DNA of 64,000 nt from Kitasatospora atroaurantiaca (GTDB taxonomy: Bacteria > Actinomycetota > Actinomycetes > Streptomycetales > Streptomycetaceae), in assembly GCF_007828955.1 (NCBI RefSeq), contig NZ_VIVR01000001.1, positions 4,464,001-4,528,000 of the forward strand. The letters run 5' to 3'. The first letter of the stretch is position 1; each line of letters begins with the position of its first letter. Positions 19,863 to 27,542 of this stretch are shown in pieces. The notes below the pieces were generated by a model. The model was not told the DNA's origin. It did no database searches and saw only the letters and a list, made by a program, of their open reading frames with translations. Both the position numbers and the translations under genes were made by a program.

Positions 19863-20711
19863 ATGATCGTCGTCACCGGTGCCACCGGACAGCTCGGCCG
19901 TTTCGTCGTCGAGGGGCTGCTGGCCGAGGTCCCCGCGAGCGAGGTGGCGGTCGCCGTCCGCTCCGCCGAGAAGGCCGCCGCGTGGGCCGCGCAGGGCGTG
20001 GACGTCCGGGTGGTCGACTACAACCGACCGGAGACCCTGGAGGGCGTGTTCGCCGCCGGTGACCGGGTGCTGCTGATCTCCGGCAACGAGATGGGCAGCC
20101 GGGTCACGCAGCACCGGGCGGTGATCGACGCGGCGAAGGCCGCCGGAGTCGCCCTGCTCGGGTACACCGGGGTGCTCGGCGGTGACGAGGCGAGCTTCCG
20201 CCTGGCGGACGAGCACAAGGCGACCGAGGCGGCGATCCGCGAGTCGGGCCTGCCCTTCGTCTTCCTGCGCAACGGCTGGTACACGGAGAACTACACCGCC
20301 GACGCGGCCGGCACGGTCGAGCGCGGCGTGGTGCTCGGCAGCAGCGGGGACGGCCGGGTGGCCACCGCGACCCGCCGGGACTACGCGGCGGCGGCGGTCG
20401 CGGTGCTCACCGGCGAGGGGCACGAGAACCGTGCGTACGAGCTGAGCGGCGACGTGGCCTGGAGCTTCTCGGAGTACGCGGCCGAGCTGGCGGCGCACTC
20501 GGGCAAGCCGGTGGTGTACCGGAACGTGTCGGCGGAGGAGCACCGCGAGGTGCTGCTCGGGGCGGGGCTGCCGGAGGTCTTCGCCGACATCTTCGTGGAC
20601 GTGGATGCGGCCATCGGGCGCGGCGACCTCGCCCGCACCACCGGTGACCTGGCCCGGCTGATCGGCCGCCCGACCACCCCGCTCGTCGAGACGGTCAAGG
20701 CCGCCCTCTGA
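19863..20711 (+). CDS. NAD(P)-dependent NmrA/QorB-like oxidoreductase
   Basis: 282 residues. Rossmann-fold atypical short-chain dehydrogenase beginning MIVVTGATGQLGRFVVEGLL (motif GATGQLG at 6-12). The text LLGYTGVLGGDEASFRLADEHKATE and PFVFLRNGWYTENY is typical of the NAD(P)H:quinone oxidoreductase type 2 (QorB/YtfG) group, so a role in quinone or electrophile detoxification is likely. It is divergent from an HxlR regulator, with a shared operator region. Ribosome site CAGGGAG lies 6 bases before ATG. The exact substrate is not known. Confidence 0.9.
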   Translation: MIVVTGATGQLGRFVVEGLLAEVPASEVAVAVRSAEKAAAWAAQGVDVRVVDYNRPETLEGVFAAGDRVLLISGNEMGSRVTQHRAVIDAAKAAGVALLGYTGVLGGDEASFRLADEHKATEAAIRESGLPFVFLRNGWYTENYTADAAGTVERGVVLGSSGDGRVATATRRDYAAAAVAVLTGEGHENRAYELSGDVAWSFSEYAAELAAHSGKPVVYRNVSAEEHREVLLGAGLPEVFADIFVDVDAAIGRGDLARTTGDLARLIGRPTTPLVETVKAAL

Positions 20712-20821
20712 CGCGGCTGTCATGACCAAAATGCGAATACGGAGATGACAGCCTGCCCTCCCGCCCGCTACCGTCGGCTCGACACAAGCGCGCGCGGAGG
20801 GCAGGTCGGTCTTCCTCACCA

Positions 20822-20943
20822 GCCGAAGGGCGCGCCGGTGGCGAAAGCGACAAGCGAGCGATGGGGTCCCCCCGGCCGAAGGCTGGGGGAGAGTGCCGGA
20901 GCGAGGAGCGTCGGCACCGGGTCAAGAGCGCCCGGAGGCAAGT
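20822..20943 (-). repeat. Dispersed repeat, copy 2, upstream of rarD
   Basis: Reverse-strand copy of the element at 10057-10221: read on the minus strand it gives CCCGGTGCCGAC, then CCCCCAGCCTTCGGCCGGGG, ATCGCTCGCTTGTCGCT and CACCGGCGCGCCCTTCGG. It ends just before the rarD ribosome site. The tail (GCGAGCGATGGGGTCCCC) shows the same palindrome in the other sense. Confidence 0.8.
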
Positions 20944-20954
20944 GAGGAGTCACA

Positions 20955-21941
20955 GTGGAGGGATCTCAGCAGGAGGCCGGCCGGGGATTCTGGTTCGGCT
21001 TCGCCGCGTACGGGATCTGGGGGTTGTTCCCGCTGTTCTGGCCGCTGTTGGAGCCGGGCAGGGCCGACGACATCCTGGCCAACCGGATGACCTGGTCGCT
21101 GGTGGCCGTCGTCCTGATGCTGCTGGTCCAGCGGAAGTGGGCCTGGATCCGGCCGCTGTTCGCCCAGCCCCGGCGTCTCGCGCTCCTGGCCACCGCCGCC
21201 GTGGTGATCTCGGTCAACTGGGGCGTCTACATCTGGGGCGTCAACTCCGGGCACGTCGTCGAGACCAGCCTCGGCTACTTCATCAACCCGCTGGTCACCA
21301 TCGCCTTCGGCGTCCTGGTGCTGCACGAGCGGCTGCGCCCCGCGCAGTGGGCGGCCGTCGGCATCGGCGCGGCCGCCGTCGCGGTGCTCACCGTCGGGTA
21401 CGGGCGGCTGCCCTGGATCGCGCTCACCCTGGCGCTGTCCTTCGCGACCTACGGGCTGCTGAAGAAGAAGGTCGGCCTCGGCGGGCTGGAGAGCTTCGCG
21501 GTGGAGAGCGCCGTGATGTTCCCGTTCGCGGTCGGCTACCTGGTCTACCTGGCCGTGCGCGGACAGGGCACCTTCGGGCACACCGAGGCCGGCTCCTACG
21601 GCTGGGGCCACTCCGGACTGCTGATGCTCAGCGGGCTGATCACGGCGATCCCGCTGCTCTGCTTCGGCGCCGCCGCGGTGCGGGTGCCGCTGACCACGCT
21701 CGGGCTGCTGCAGTACCTGGCGCCGGTGTTCCAGTTCCTGATCGGCATCGCGGTCTTCCACGAGTCGATGCCGCCGGCCCGCTGGGCCGGGTTCGCGCTG
21801 GTCTGGGCTGCGCTGGCGGTGCTCTCCTACGACGCGCTGCGCCAGCTGCGGCAGACCCGGGTACGCGCCGACCGGCCGGTGCCGCCCGTCTCCACGGAGG
21901 AAGCGGCGGCCCCGGCCGTCGCTCAGAGGCTCCGCCAGTAG
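20955..21941 (+). CDS. rarD: EamA/RarD-type membrane transporter
   Basis: 328 residues from GTG 20955, with TGAGGAGTCACA upstream. Ten hydrophobic segments in two EamA repeats. The N-terminal text FGFAAYGIWGLFPLFWPLL and the later VNWGVYIWGVNSGHVVETSLGYFINPL match the RarD (chloramphenicol-sensitive protein) group of drug/metabolite transporters. Substrate unknown; the chloramphenicol link is a family name, not proof. About 35 residues at the C-terminus are hydrophilic. Single gene with a palindromic repeat downstream acting as a convergent terminator. Confidence 0.9.
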   Translation: MEGSQQEAGRGFWFGFAAYGIWGLFPLFWPLLEPGRADDILANRMTWSLVAVVLMLLVQRKWAWIRPLFAQPRRLALLATAAVVISVNWGVYIWGVNSGHVVETSLGYFINPLVTIAFGVLVLHERLRPAQWAAVGIGAAAVAVLTVGYGRLPWIALTLALSFATYGLLKKKVGLGGLESFAVESAVMFPFAVGYLVYLAVRGQGTFGHTEAGSYGWGHSGLLMLSGLITAIPLLCFGAAAVRVPLTTLGLLQYLAPVFQFLIGIAVFHESMPPARWAGFALVWAALAVLSYDALRQLRQTRVRADRPVPPVSTEEAAAPAVAQRLRQ

Positions 21942-21961
21942 CTGGGGCAGCGGGCCAACCA

Positions 21962-22055
21962 CAGGGGCGCGGGGCCCTGCTTGATGAACTGCGTGCGCGA
22001 GGCGGGAGGCTACAGGCCGGTACCTTCCGATCTCGCGCAGTTCCCCGCGCCCCTG
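21962..22055. terminator. Long palindromic repeat, probable bidirectional terminator
   Basis: Arms CAGGGGCGCGGGG (21962-21974) and CCCCGCGCCCCTG (22043-22055) pair exactly, and AACTGCG ... CGCAGTT extends the stem after a 12-base interruption (CCCTGCTTGATG). Lies between converging genes. Same family as the outer element at 14736-14896. Confidence 0.7.
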
Positions 22056-22096
22056 GGATGCCCACACCTGAGCGGCGCACCTGTTGGCGGACGCCC

Positions 22097-23392
22097 TTAC
22101 GTGGCGTGCTTGGCCCCTGCCGCGGCCAGCGCGTCCTGGAACTTCGGCAGGTCGCGGCGGGTGGTGAAGTCGGCCAGCGCGGCGTCGATCTCGGCGTTCC
22201 ACTCGATCGGCGCCACCACACCGTGGGTCAGCGAGCCGACGATCTCGCACTTCTGCCACTGGTCCAGCGACCACTGCTGGTACTGGCCGAACAGTGCACG
22301 GGTGTCGGCCGGGAAGTCGGTGCGGGCCGGGATGGAGCCCTTGGCGCCGTTGAAGGCCAACTGCCCGTCCAGGCTGCCGCACTCGGTCAGCCAGGCGAGC
22401 GCGGCCTGCCGGTGCTTCGCCTTGGCGGGCAGGGTGAAGGAGTCCGAGAGGAACTGGAACATGCCCGACGTGCCCGGTACCGCGGCCCAGTTGTAGCCGC
22501 TGTCGGGGTGCAGGCCCAGACTGCCCTTGAGCGTGCCCTCGGCCCAGTCACCCATCACCTGGTACCCGGCCTTGCCGGCGCCAAGCAGCTTGGTCGCGTC
22601 GTCCCAGGACAGCGGGTCGGCGTCGGCGAGGTTGCTGAGCTGCAGGAGGTCGCGGAAGTCCTGCAGTGCGGCGGTCACCTGAGGAGAGCTCCAGCTGCCG
22701 CCCTTGCGCCACAGGGTGGACCACCGCTCGGCGCCGAGCCCGGCCAGCAGCACCGTCTCCAGCAGGTGCTTGCGCGTCCACGCCTCCCCGAGCACCAGCG
22801 GGATCCGGCCCGACCGCTTGACCTTCTGCAGACTCTCCAGGAAGGCCTCGATGCTCGTCGGGGCGGGATCGGCCTTCGCGGCGGTCAGCACCGCCGGGTT
22901 GGACCAGAGCATGTTGGCCCGGTGGATGTTGACCGGCACCGAGTAGTACGTGCCCTCGGTGCGGATCAGCGGGAGCAGCGCGGCGGGGAAGTGGTCCGCC
23001 CACTTCTCCTTCTCGTAGAGCGGGTTCAGCCCCTCCAGCCGGCCGGCCGCTATGTAGCCGGCGAGTTCGGCGCCGGCGTGGCCCTGGAAGCTGTCCGGCG
23101 GGTGGCCGGCCGCGAGCCGTGCGGCCAACTCCTCCTTGGCCTTGGCGCCGGCGCCGCCGGCCACCGCGCGGTTGACGAAGTCGAGCTTCGGCTGGTGGCC
23201 CTTGAAGTCGTCGAGCAGGGCCAGCAGTCCGTTCCGCTCGGCCCCCTCCGTCCACCACGAGAAGACCTCCAACTCGCCGGTCGGAGCGCCGGCCGTGGCG
23301 CCGCTCGGGTCGCTGCCGCCACAGGCGGACAGCAGGGCGGAGCCGCCGAGGGCTCCGGTGGCCAGCAGGAGTGACCTGCGGCTGATCGACAT
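22097..23392 (-). CDS. Extracellular solute (sugar)-binding lipoprotein, ABC type
   Basis: 431 residues. Signal peptide with MSISRRSLLLATGALGG, then lipobox LSAC with lipidated C24. The mature protein is an SBP_bac_1-type sugar-binding fold (LEVFSWWTEGAERNGLLALLDDF at the start, later AWTRKHLLETVLLAGLG and VMGDWAEGTLK). It would capture a sugar or oligosaccharide outside the membrane for an ABC importer, but no permease or ATPase gene lies beside it, so it either serves a distant importer or senses. RRS in the signal hints at, but does not prove, Tat export. Confidence 0.9.
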   Translation of the reverse strand: MSISRRSLLLATGALGGSALLSACGGSDPSGATAGAPTGELEVFSWWTEGAERNGLLALLDDFKGHQPKLDFVNRAVAGGAGAKAKEELAARLAAGHPPDSFQGHAGAELAGYIAAGRLEGLNPLYEKEKWADHFPAALLPLIRTEGTYYSVPVNIHRANMLWSNPAVLTAAKADPAPTSIEAFLESLQKVKRSGRIPLVLGEAWTRKHLLETVLLAGLGAERWSTLWRKGGSWSSPQVTAALQDFRDLLQLSNLADADPLSWDDATKLLGAGKAGYQVMGDWAEGTLKGSLGLHPDSGYNWAAVPGTSGMFQFLSDSFTLPAKAKHRQAALAWLTECGSLDGQLAFNGAKGSIPARTDFPADTRALFGQYQQWSLDQWQKCEIVGSLTHGVVAPIEWNAEIDAALADFTTRRDLPKFQDALAAAGAKHAT

Positions 23393-23799
23393 GACTGGCT
23401 GAGTCTCCCGGTGTGCGGACGGCGAGCGGGCCCGCGAGCGCCGAGGGGAGCGCCGCGCTGCCGTCCGCCCCGCCGGCCGGCAGCCAGGCGTGTTGCAGGG
23501 TGGGAGGGATCAAGGCGCCGGATGCGAACAGCAGTTGCACGTTCGATGACGCGCCCATCCCACCGTCCGGCGGGGGAGGCGTCAAGCGTCCGGACGCGAC
23601 CGGTTCAACGGATCGGACGACCCCCGCGCGGGCGGTCGGGAGGGCCGGAAGGCCGTTCGTGCCGGGAGCTCCTCCTGTGAAGAACTCGTTTCCAGATCTC
23701 CTCAACCGGGCCCCTCTCCTGCTAACGTCCGGGGTGCCGCAGCCACATGCCGGGGACACCCCGCCCGACAGGGCTGCCGAAGGGCACAGGAGGGTCGCG
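23393..23799. other. Intergenic region between divergent genes
   Basis: 407 bases with no supported gene. Two short similar stretches, TCAAGGCGCCGGATGCG and TCAAGCGTCCGGACGCG, occur about 70 bases apart (near 23509 and 23582); they could be regulator sites but this is not shown. No clear -35/-10 pair stands out. Confidence 0.4.
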
Positions 23800-24231
23800 A
23801 TGGTCCACCTCACGGGACAGCTCGCCAGGCCGTTCCGCCGTGCTGTACCAGGCCCGGCGATCGTCGACGCCACGGCCGTACTGGCCTCCGGCGGCGCGCT
23901 GCGGGTGCCTGCGGTGCGGCGCGAGATGGACGCCGCGGAGACGGGCGAACTGCTGCTCACCCCCGGCCCGGGCGGCGGCCCGGTGACCATCCAGTGGCAG
24001 CGGCACGGGCGCCCGGCCATAACGCTGGAGTCCCCGTACCGGCTGGACCGGGTCGACCTCAAGGGCTCCCACCGGGCGCGGCTGCACGGCCTCACCGCCG
24101 GTGTACGGCTGGTCTGCCCCGACTGGTCCCCGCTGTTCCTGATCGCGCCCGCCCAGCTTCCCGTCCTGGCCTGTGCGGCCGCGACCTCCCGGGTGGGCCT
24201 CGCCGGCCACGCGGCGACGCCCACCGGGTGA
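23800..24231 (+). CDS. Conserved actinobacterial hypothetical protein
   Basis: 143 residues from ATG 23800, with AGGAGGG six bases upstream; an open frame extending 390 bases further upstream has no support. The protein is soluble, with no signal peptide or membrane helix, and reads as beta-rich (TIQWQRHGRPAITLESPYRLDRVDLKG). I do not recognise a family. It stops six bases before the convergent ABC permease gene, so no terminator fits between them. Confidence 0.65.
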   Translation: MVHLTGQLARPFRRAVPGPAIVDATAVLASGGALRVPAVRREMDAAETGELLLTPGPGGGPVTIQWQRHGRPAITLESPYRLDRVDLKGSHRARLHGLTAGVRLVCPDWSPLFLIAPAQLPVLACAAATSRVGLAGHAATPTG

Positions 24232-24237
24232 CACGGG

Positions 24238-25104
24238 TCAGGCCGTGATGTCCCGGCTGGTGAACCGGGCCCAGGCGGCCGAGCCGAAGACGGCCACGTA
24301 GACCGCCTGGAGCCCGAGGTTCTCCAGCACGTTGTCCCAGTGCATCGGCTGCCGGAGCAGATCGCCGAAGCTCAGCCACTGGTGGGTGAAGAGGAACGGC
24401 TGGATCGCGTGCAGCTGCGGGAAGGTGTCGAGGATCTGCACGGTGATCACCAGGCCGACGGTGCTCGCCATCGCGGCGATCCCGCTGCCCGTCAGCGTCG
24501 AGATGAAGAGCCCGATCGCCACCAGCCCGGCCAGTGAGGCGGCCACCACGCCCGCCACCAGGACGGCCCGCAGCAGCGCCGCGGCCAGCCCGATGGTGTC
24601 CCCCGAGAGCAGGGTGACCTCGCCCAGCGGGAACAGCGCGGCCCCCGTCGCCAGCGCGGCTGCCGCCACCGCCAGCGTCGCCGCCAGGCAGAACGCCAGC
24701 CCCGCCGCGAACTTGGCCGCCAGCAGCCGTGACCGCCCGGCCGGGGCGACGAGCAGGTAGCGCAGCGTCCCCGTACTCGCCTCGCCCGCGATCGAGTCCC
24801 CGGCCACCACGCCGACCGTCATCGGCAGGAAGACCGGCAGAGCGACCGCCAGGGCGGTGAAGACCAGGAACAGCCCGTTCTGCGTCACCTGCGCGATGAA
24901 GGCCGGGCCCTCGCCCCGCCCGCTGTCGCCGGTCTGGAGCTTCACCACCACGCCGATCAGCACCGGCAGCACGGCCAGGATCGCCAGCAGGGCGATCGAC
25001 CTGGCCCGGCGGAAGGTCAGGCCCAGCTCACTGCGGAACAGGGCCAGGAAGCCGGCCGCCGTCTGCGGCCGCGGCCCCTGAAGCACCGCCTCAGCCTGCG
25101 ACAT
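24238..25104 (-). CDS. ABC-2 type transporter permease
   Basis: 288 residues with six hydrophobic segments in the ABC-2 pattern: one near 38-58, then FLVFTALAVALPVFLPMTVGVVAGDSIAGEASTGTLRYLLVAP, which is the typical loop between helix 2 and 3, and four more to the end. It forms the membrane path of an exporter with the ATPase encoded directly upstream; the two genes overlap by 14 bases. Substrate unknown; such pairs export peptides, drugs or envelope components. Confidence 0.92.
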   Translation of the reverse strand: MSQAEAVLQGPRPQTAAGFLALFRSELGLTFRRARSIALLAILAVLPVLIGVVVKLQTGDSGRGEGPAFIAQVTQNGLFLVFTALAVALPVFLPMTVGVVAGDSIAGEASTGTLRYLLVAPAGRSRLLAAKFAAGLAFCLAATLAVAAAALATGAALFPLGEVTLLSGDTIGLAAALLRAVLVAGVVAASLAGLVAIGLFISTLTGSGIAAMASTVGLVITVQILDTFPQLHAIQPFLFTHQWLSFGDLLRQPMHWDNVLENLGLQAVYVAVFGSAAWARFTSRDITA

Positions 25105-26047
25105 CGAAACCCTCCCCGGTCAGCGCCACGAAGGCGTCCTCCAACGTTCCCCGCTCCACTCCGAAGCCGTGCACCCGCACCCCGGCCTCGACCAGGGCGG
25201 CGCAGAGCTTGGGCAGCGCCTCGTCCCCGAGCTCGGCGGCGAGGCCGTCGACCCTGGCCTCGCTCGGCCGCAGGTCCGTGACCCGGTGCCCGCTCAGGAC
25301 CTCCGAGGCCGCCGCGACGTCCGGCGTACGGACCACCAGCCGCCCCTGTGCCCTGGCCGCCAGCTCGGCGACCGTGCCCTGCACCACCAGTCGGCCCTTG
25401 GACATCACCGCCGCGTGCGTGCAGACCTGCTCGATCTCGTCCAGGAGGTGGGAGGAGAGGAACACCGTGGTGCCCTCGGCCGCCACCTCCCGCACCAGGG
25501 CCCGGATCTCCCGCATGCCCTGCGGGTCGAGACCGTTGGTCGGCTCGTCCAGCACGAGCAGCTCGCGCGGTTGCAGCAGCGCCGAGGCCAACCCGAGCCG
25601 CTGCTTCATGCCGAGCGAGTACGCCCGCGCCTTCTTGCCGGCCGCGGCGGTCAGCCCGACCCGGTCCAGCGCCTCGCCGACCCGGCGGGCCCGGGTGCGG
25701 GGGTCGGCCGTCGGGTCGGCCGCGTCGATCCTCGCGAGGTTGTCGCGGCCCGACAGGAACCCGTACAGCGCCGGGCCCTCGATCAGAGCCCCCACCCTGG
25801 GCAGCACCGCGGCCACCGACTGCGGCATGGGCGCGCCGAGCACCGTCGCCACGCCCGCGGACGGGGCGATCAGGCCCATCAGCATCCGGATGGTGGTGGT
25901 CTTGCCGGACCCGTTCGGCCCGAGGAAGCCGAAGACACTGCCCCGGGGCACCGTCAGATCCAGCCCGTCCACGGCGAGCTGACCGCCACGGAACCGCTTG
26001 GTCAGTCCTGCCGTACGGATGACGTGGTCCGAGTCCACCGGCCGCAC
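25091..26047 (-). CDS. ABC transporter ATP-binding protein
   Basis: 318 residues from GTG 26047, chosen because GGGGGGAG lies just upstream and because the frame before it (to 26146) is made of the dispersed repeat 26066-26165, so annotating from there would add a spurious N-terminus. Walker A GPNGSGKT at 43-50, signature YSLGMKQRLGLA, Walker B LLVLDEPTNGLDP and the H-loop SSHLLDE are all present. The C-terminal about 90 residues are the extra domain of ABC-2 exporter ATPases. Partner permease overlaps downstream. Confidence 0.92.
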   Translation of the reverse strand: MRPVDSDHVIRTAGLTKRFRGGQLAVDGLDLTVPRGSVFGFLGPNGSGKTTTIRMLMGLIAPSAGVATVLGAPMPQSVAAVLPRVGALIEGPALYGFLSGRDNLARIDAADPTADPRTRARRVGEALDRVGLTAAAGKKARAYSLGMKQRLGLASALLQPRELLVLDEPTNGLDPQGMREIRALVREVAAEGTTVFLSSHLLDEIEQVCTHAAVMSKGRLVVQGTVAELAARAQGRLVVRTPDVAAASEVLSGHRVTDLRPSEARVDGLAAELGDEALPKLCAALVEAGVRVHGFGVERGTLEDAFVALTGEGFDVAG

Positions 26048-26065
26048 ACCGCTCCCCCCTTGGCT

Positions 26066-26165
26066 CGCCTCCGGACGCTCATAGCCGGTGTCGACACTCC
26101 TCACTCCGGCGCTCCTTCGTCGCTTGTCGATCGTCGCTTTCGACACCGGCGCGCCCCTCGGCTCG
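26066..26165 (+). repeat. Dispersed repeat, copy 3 (without the CCCCCAGCC hairpins)
   Basis: Shares GCCTCCGGACGCTCATAGCC, GGTGTCGACACTCC, TTCGTCGCTTGTCG and CGACACCGGCGCGCCC with copies 1 and 2 but lacks the CCCCCAGCC palindrome, showing that the palindrome is a separable part. It lies between two minus-strand genes. Confidence 0.7.
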
Positions 26166-26198
26166 CGGGCTTCTCCAGGGTGGGGGCACTGGTCACTA

Positions 26199-27365
26199 CT
26201 ACTTCACCCCGGCCGCGCTCTGCAGCACCGACGGCGTGACCGCACCGGCGAAGACCCGGCCGTCATCGGTGATCAGCACGTTCAGCACCTTGGTGCTGAT
26301 CAGCGAACCGCCGCCGACCGGCTTGCCGAGTGCCTTGGCGAAGGAGGAGATGCTCTGCGGGGTGCCCTTGCCGTGCTTGGCGGTACCGGCCGTGAGCTCG
26401 CCGGCGGGCAGCCGGGTGCTCAGCACCGTCGTCCAGCCTTCGCCCACGACGTTGAAGCCGTCCGGCCCGAGGCCCTCCGACGAAGGCTTGTGCTCGGTGG
26501 TCGCGGGCTTCGAATCGGCCTTTCGCTCCGTCACCTTGGCGCCCTTCGGCGCGGTGAACCGGAAGGTCTTGGCATCCGGCTTGGCGAAGGACACCGAGCT
26601 GAAGTGCGCGTCCAGCACGTTGCCACCGCTCGCCGACTTCACCAGCACCGCCAGCGGCACGCCGTGCTGGGCGTCCACCGAGATCCGCACCTCGCCGATG
26701 GTCGAACCGGACTGCTTGGGCTTGACGCTCAGCTGGTACGCCTTCTGGCCCGCCACCTCTGCCGTGCCGTCCACCGTGACCGAGGTGGTGCCGGCGCTCA
26801 GCGACAGGAACTGCCGGGCGATCTCCTGAGGTGTCGTCGGCACCCCCGTCAGCGGGGCCTTGCCGTGCTGCTTCTCGGTGCCGTGAGGTGCCGTCAGGTG
26901 CACGGCCTCGTTGCTGCTGCTGTCCCAGGCCCAGACCTGGTCGCCGTTGTGCACCACCTCGTACCCGGAGAGCCCGTCGATCAGGCCGATGCGCTGCCGG
27001 TCGGGCCCGTCCACCGCGACCCGCACCGTGTGCTCGCCGCCCAGCAGCTCGGTCAGCTTGGCCTCCGGGGCCGCGGAGCTCCTGCCGCCGCCACCCGGCC
27101 CGCCACCGGCCGCGCCGAGCAGCTGGGCCGGCACGCCCAGGTCCGCCTTCACCTTCACCGTGCCGGACAGCGCCTGGGTGTCCGAACCGAGCGCCTTCGT
27201 GACCAGCTGCTCCGCCGTCAGCGAGGGCAGGCTCGGCCCGGAGTCGCTGGCCAGCGCGGGCGCCAGCCCGAATCCCGCCGCCGCGACCGCGACCACACCG
27301 ACCGGCACCAGCACCCGCACGGCCGTCCGCCGACCCGACCGGTACGGCACGTCTTGCTCCACCAT
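26199..27365 (-). CDS. LolA-like secreted lipoprotein-carrier-fold protein
   Basis: 388 residues from ATG 27365, with GGAGGGGTTGG 10 bases upstream; the much longer frame beyond is a shadow of fbiC. N-terminal signal segment [27 protein letters not shown], then a LolA/LppX-like half-barrel domain: [86 protein letters not shown]. Gram-positive proteins of this fold are exported and thought to bind lipids or act in sigma factor signalling; here the ligand is unknown. A Lys/Ser-rich linker near 265-290 precedes a final domain with [27 protein letters not shown]. Confidence 0.8.
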   Translation of the reverse strand: MVEQDVPYRSGRRTAVRVLVPVGVVAVAAAGFGLAPALASDSGPSLPSLTAEQLVTKALGSDTQALSGTVKVKADLGVPAQLLGAAGGGPGGGGRSSAAPEAKLTELLGGEHTVRVAVDGPDRQRIGLIDGLSGYEVVHNGDQVWAWDSSSNEAVHLTAPHGTEKQHGKAPLTGVPTTPQEIARQFLSLSAGTTSVTVDGTAEVAGQKAYQLSVKPKQSGSTIGEVRISVDAQHGVPLAVLVKSASGGNVLDAHFSSVSFAKPDAKTFRFTAPKGAKVTERKADSKPATTEHKPSSEGLGPDGFNVVGEGWTTVLSTRLPAGELTAGTAKHGKGTPQSISSFAKALGKPVGGGSLISTKVLNVLITDDGRVFAGAVTPSVLQSAAGVK

Positions 27366-27476
27366 GACGTCCAACCCCTCCGTAGCCACCAACTGGCTTG
27401 CTACTCCATTACAGACGGCCGGGGCCGTCCTGGCATCGCTCTTCAGGGCCAGATCGGGGTACGCCGATGGGCGCAG

Positions 27477-27503
27477 GTGACCCTGATCCCACCTCAGGGT
27501 CAC
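27477..27503. promoter_or_regulatory. Inverted repeat upstream of fbiC
   Basis: GTGACCCTG (27477-27485) and CAGGGTCAC (27495-27503) are exact 9-bp inverted repeats separated by nine bases, about 40 bases before the fbiC start, in the divergent gap with the LolA-like gene. Form and place suit a dimeric regulator's operator. TATCGT at 27531-27536, seven bases before the fbiC ATG, could be a -10 box for a leaderless transcript. Confidence 0.55.
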
Positions 27504-27542
27504 GTACACCCATGGGAGGAAACGCTCGCGTATCGTCACCCC

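Noticed and set aside
23413-23799. N-terminal extension of the 143-residue hypothetical protein
   Set aside because: Low-complexity, without a ribosome site, while AGGAGGG stands six bases before ATG 23800.
26088-27542. Plus-strand extension of fbiC by 485 codons
   Set aside because: It runs antisense through the LolA-like gene; FbiC homology begins at ATG 27543.
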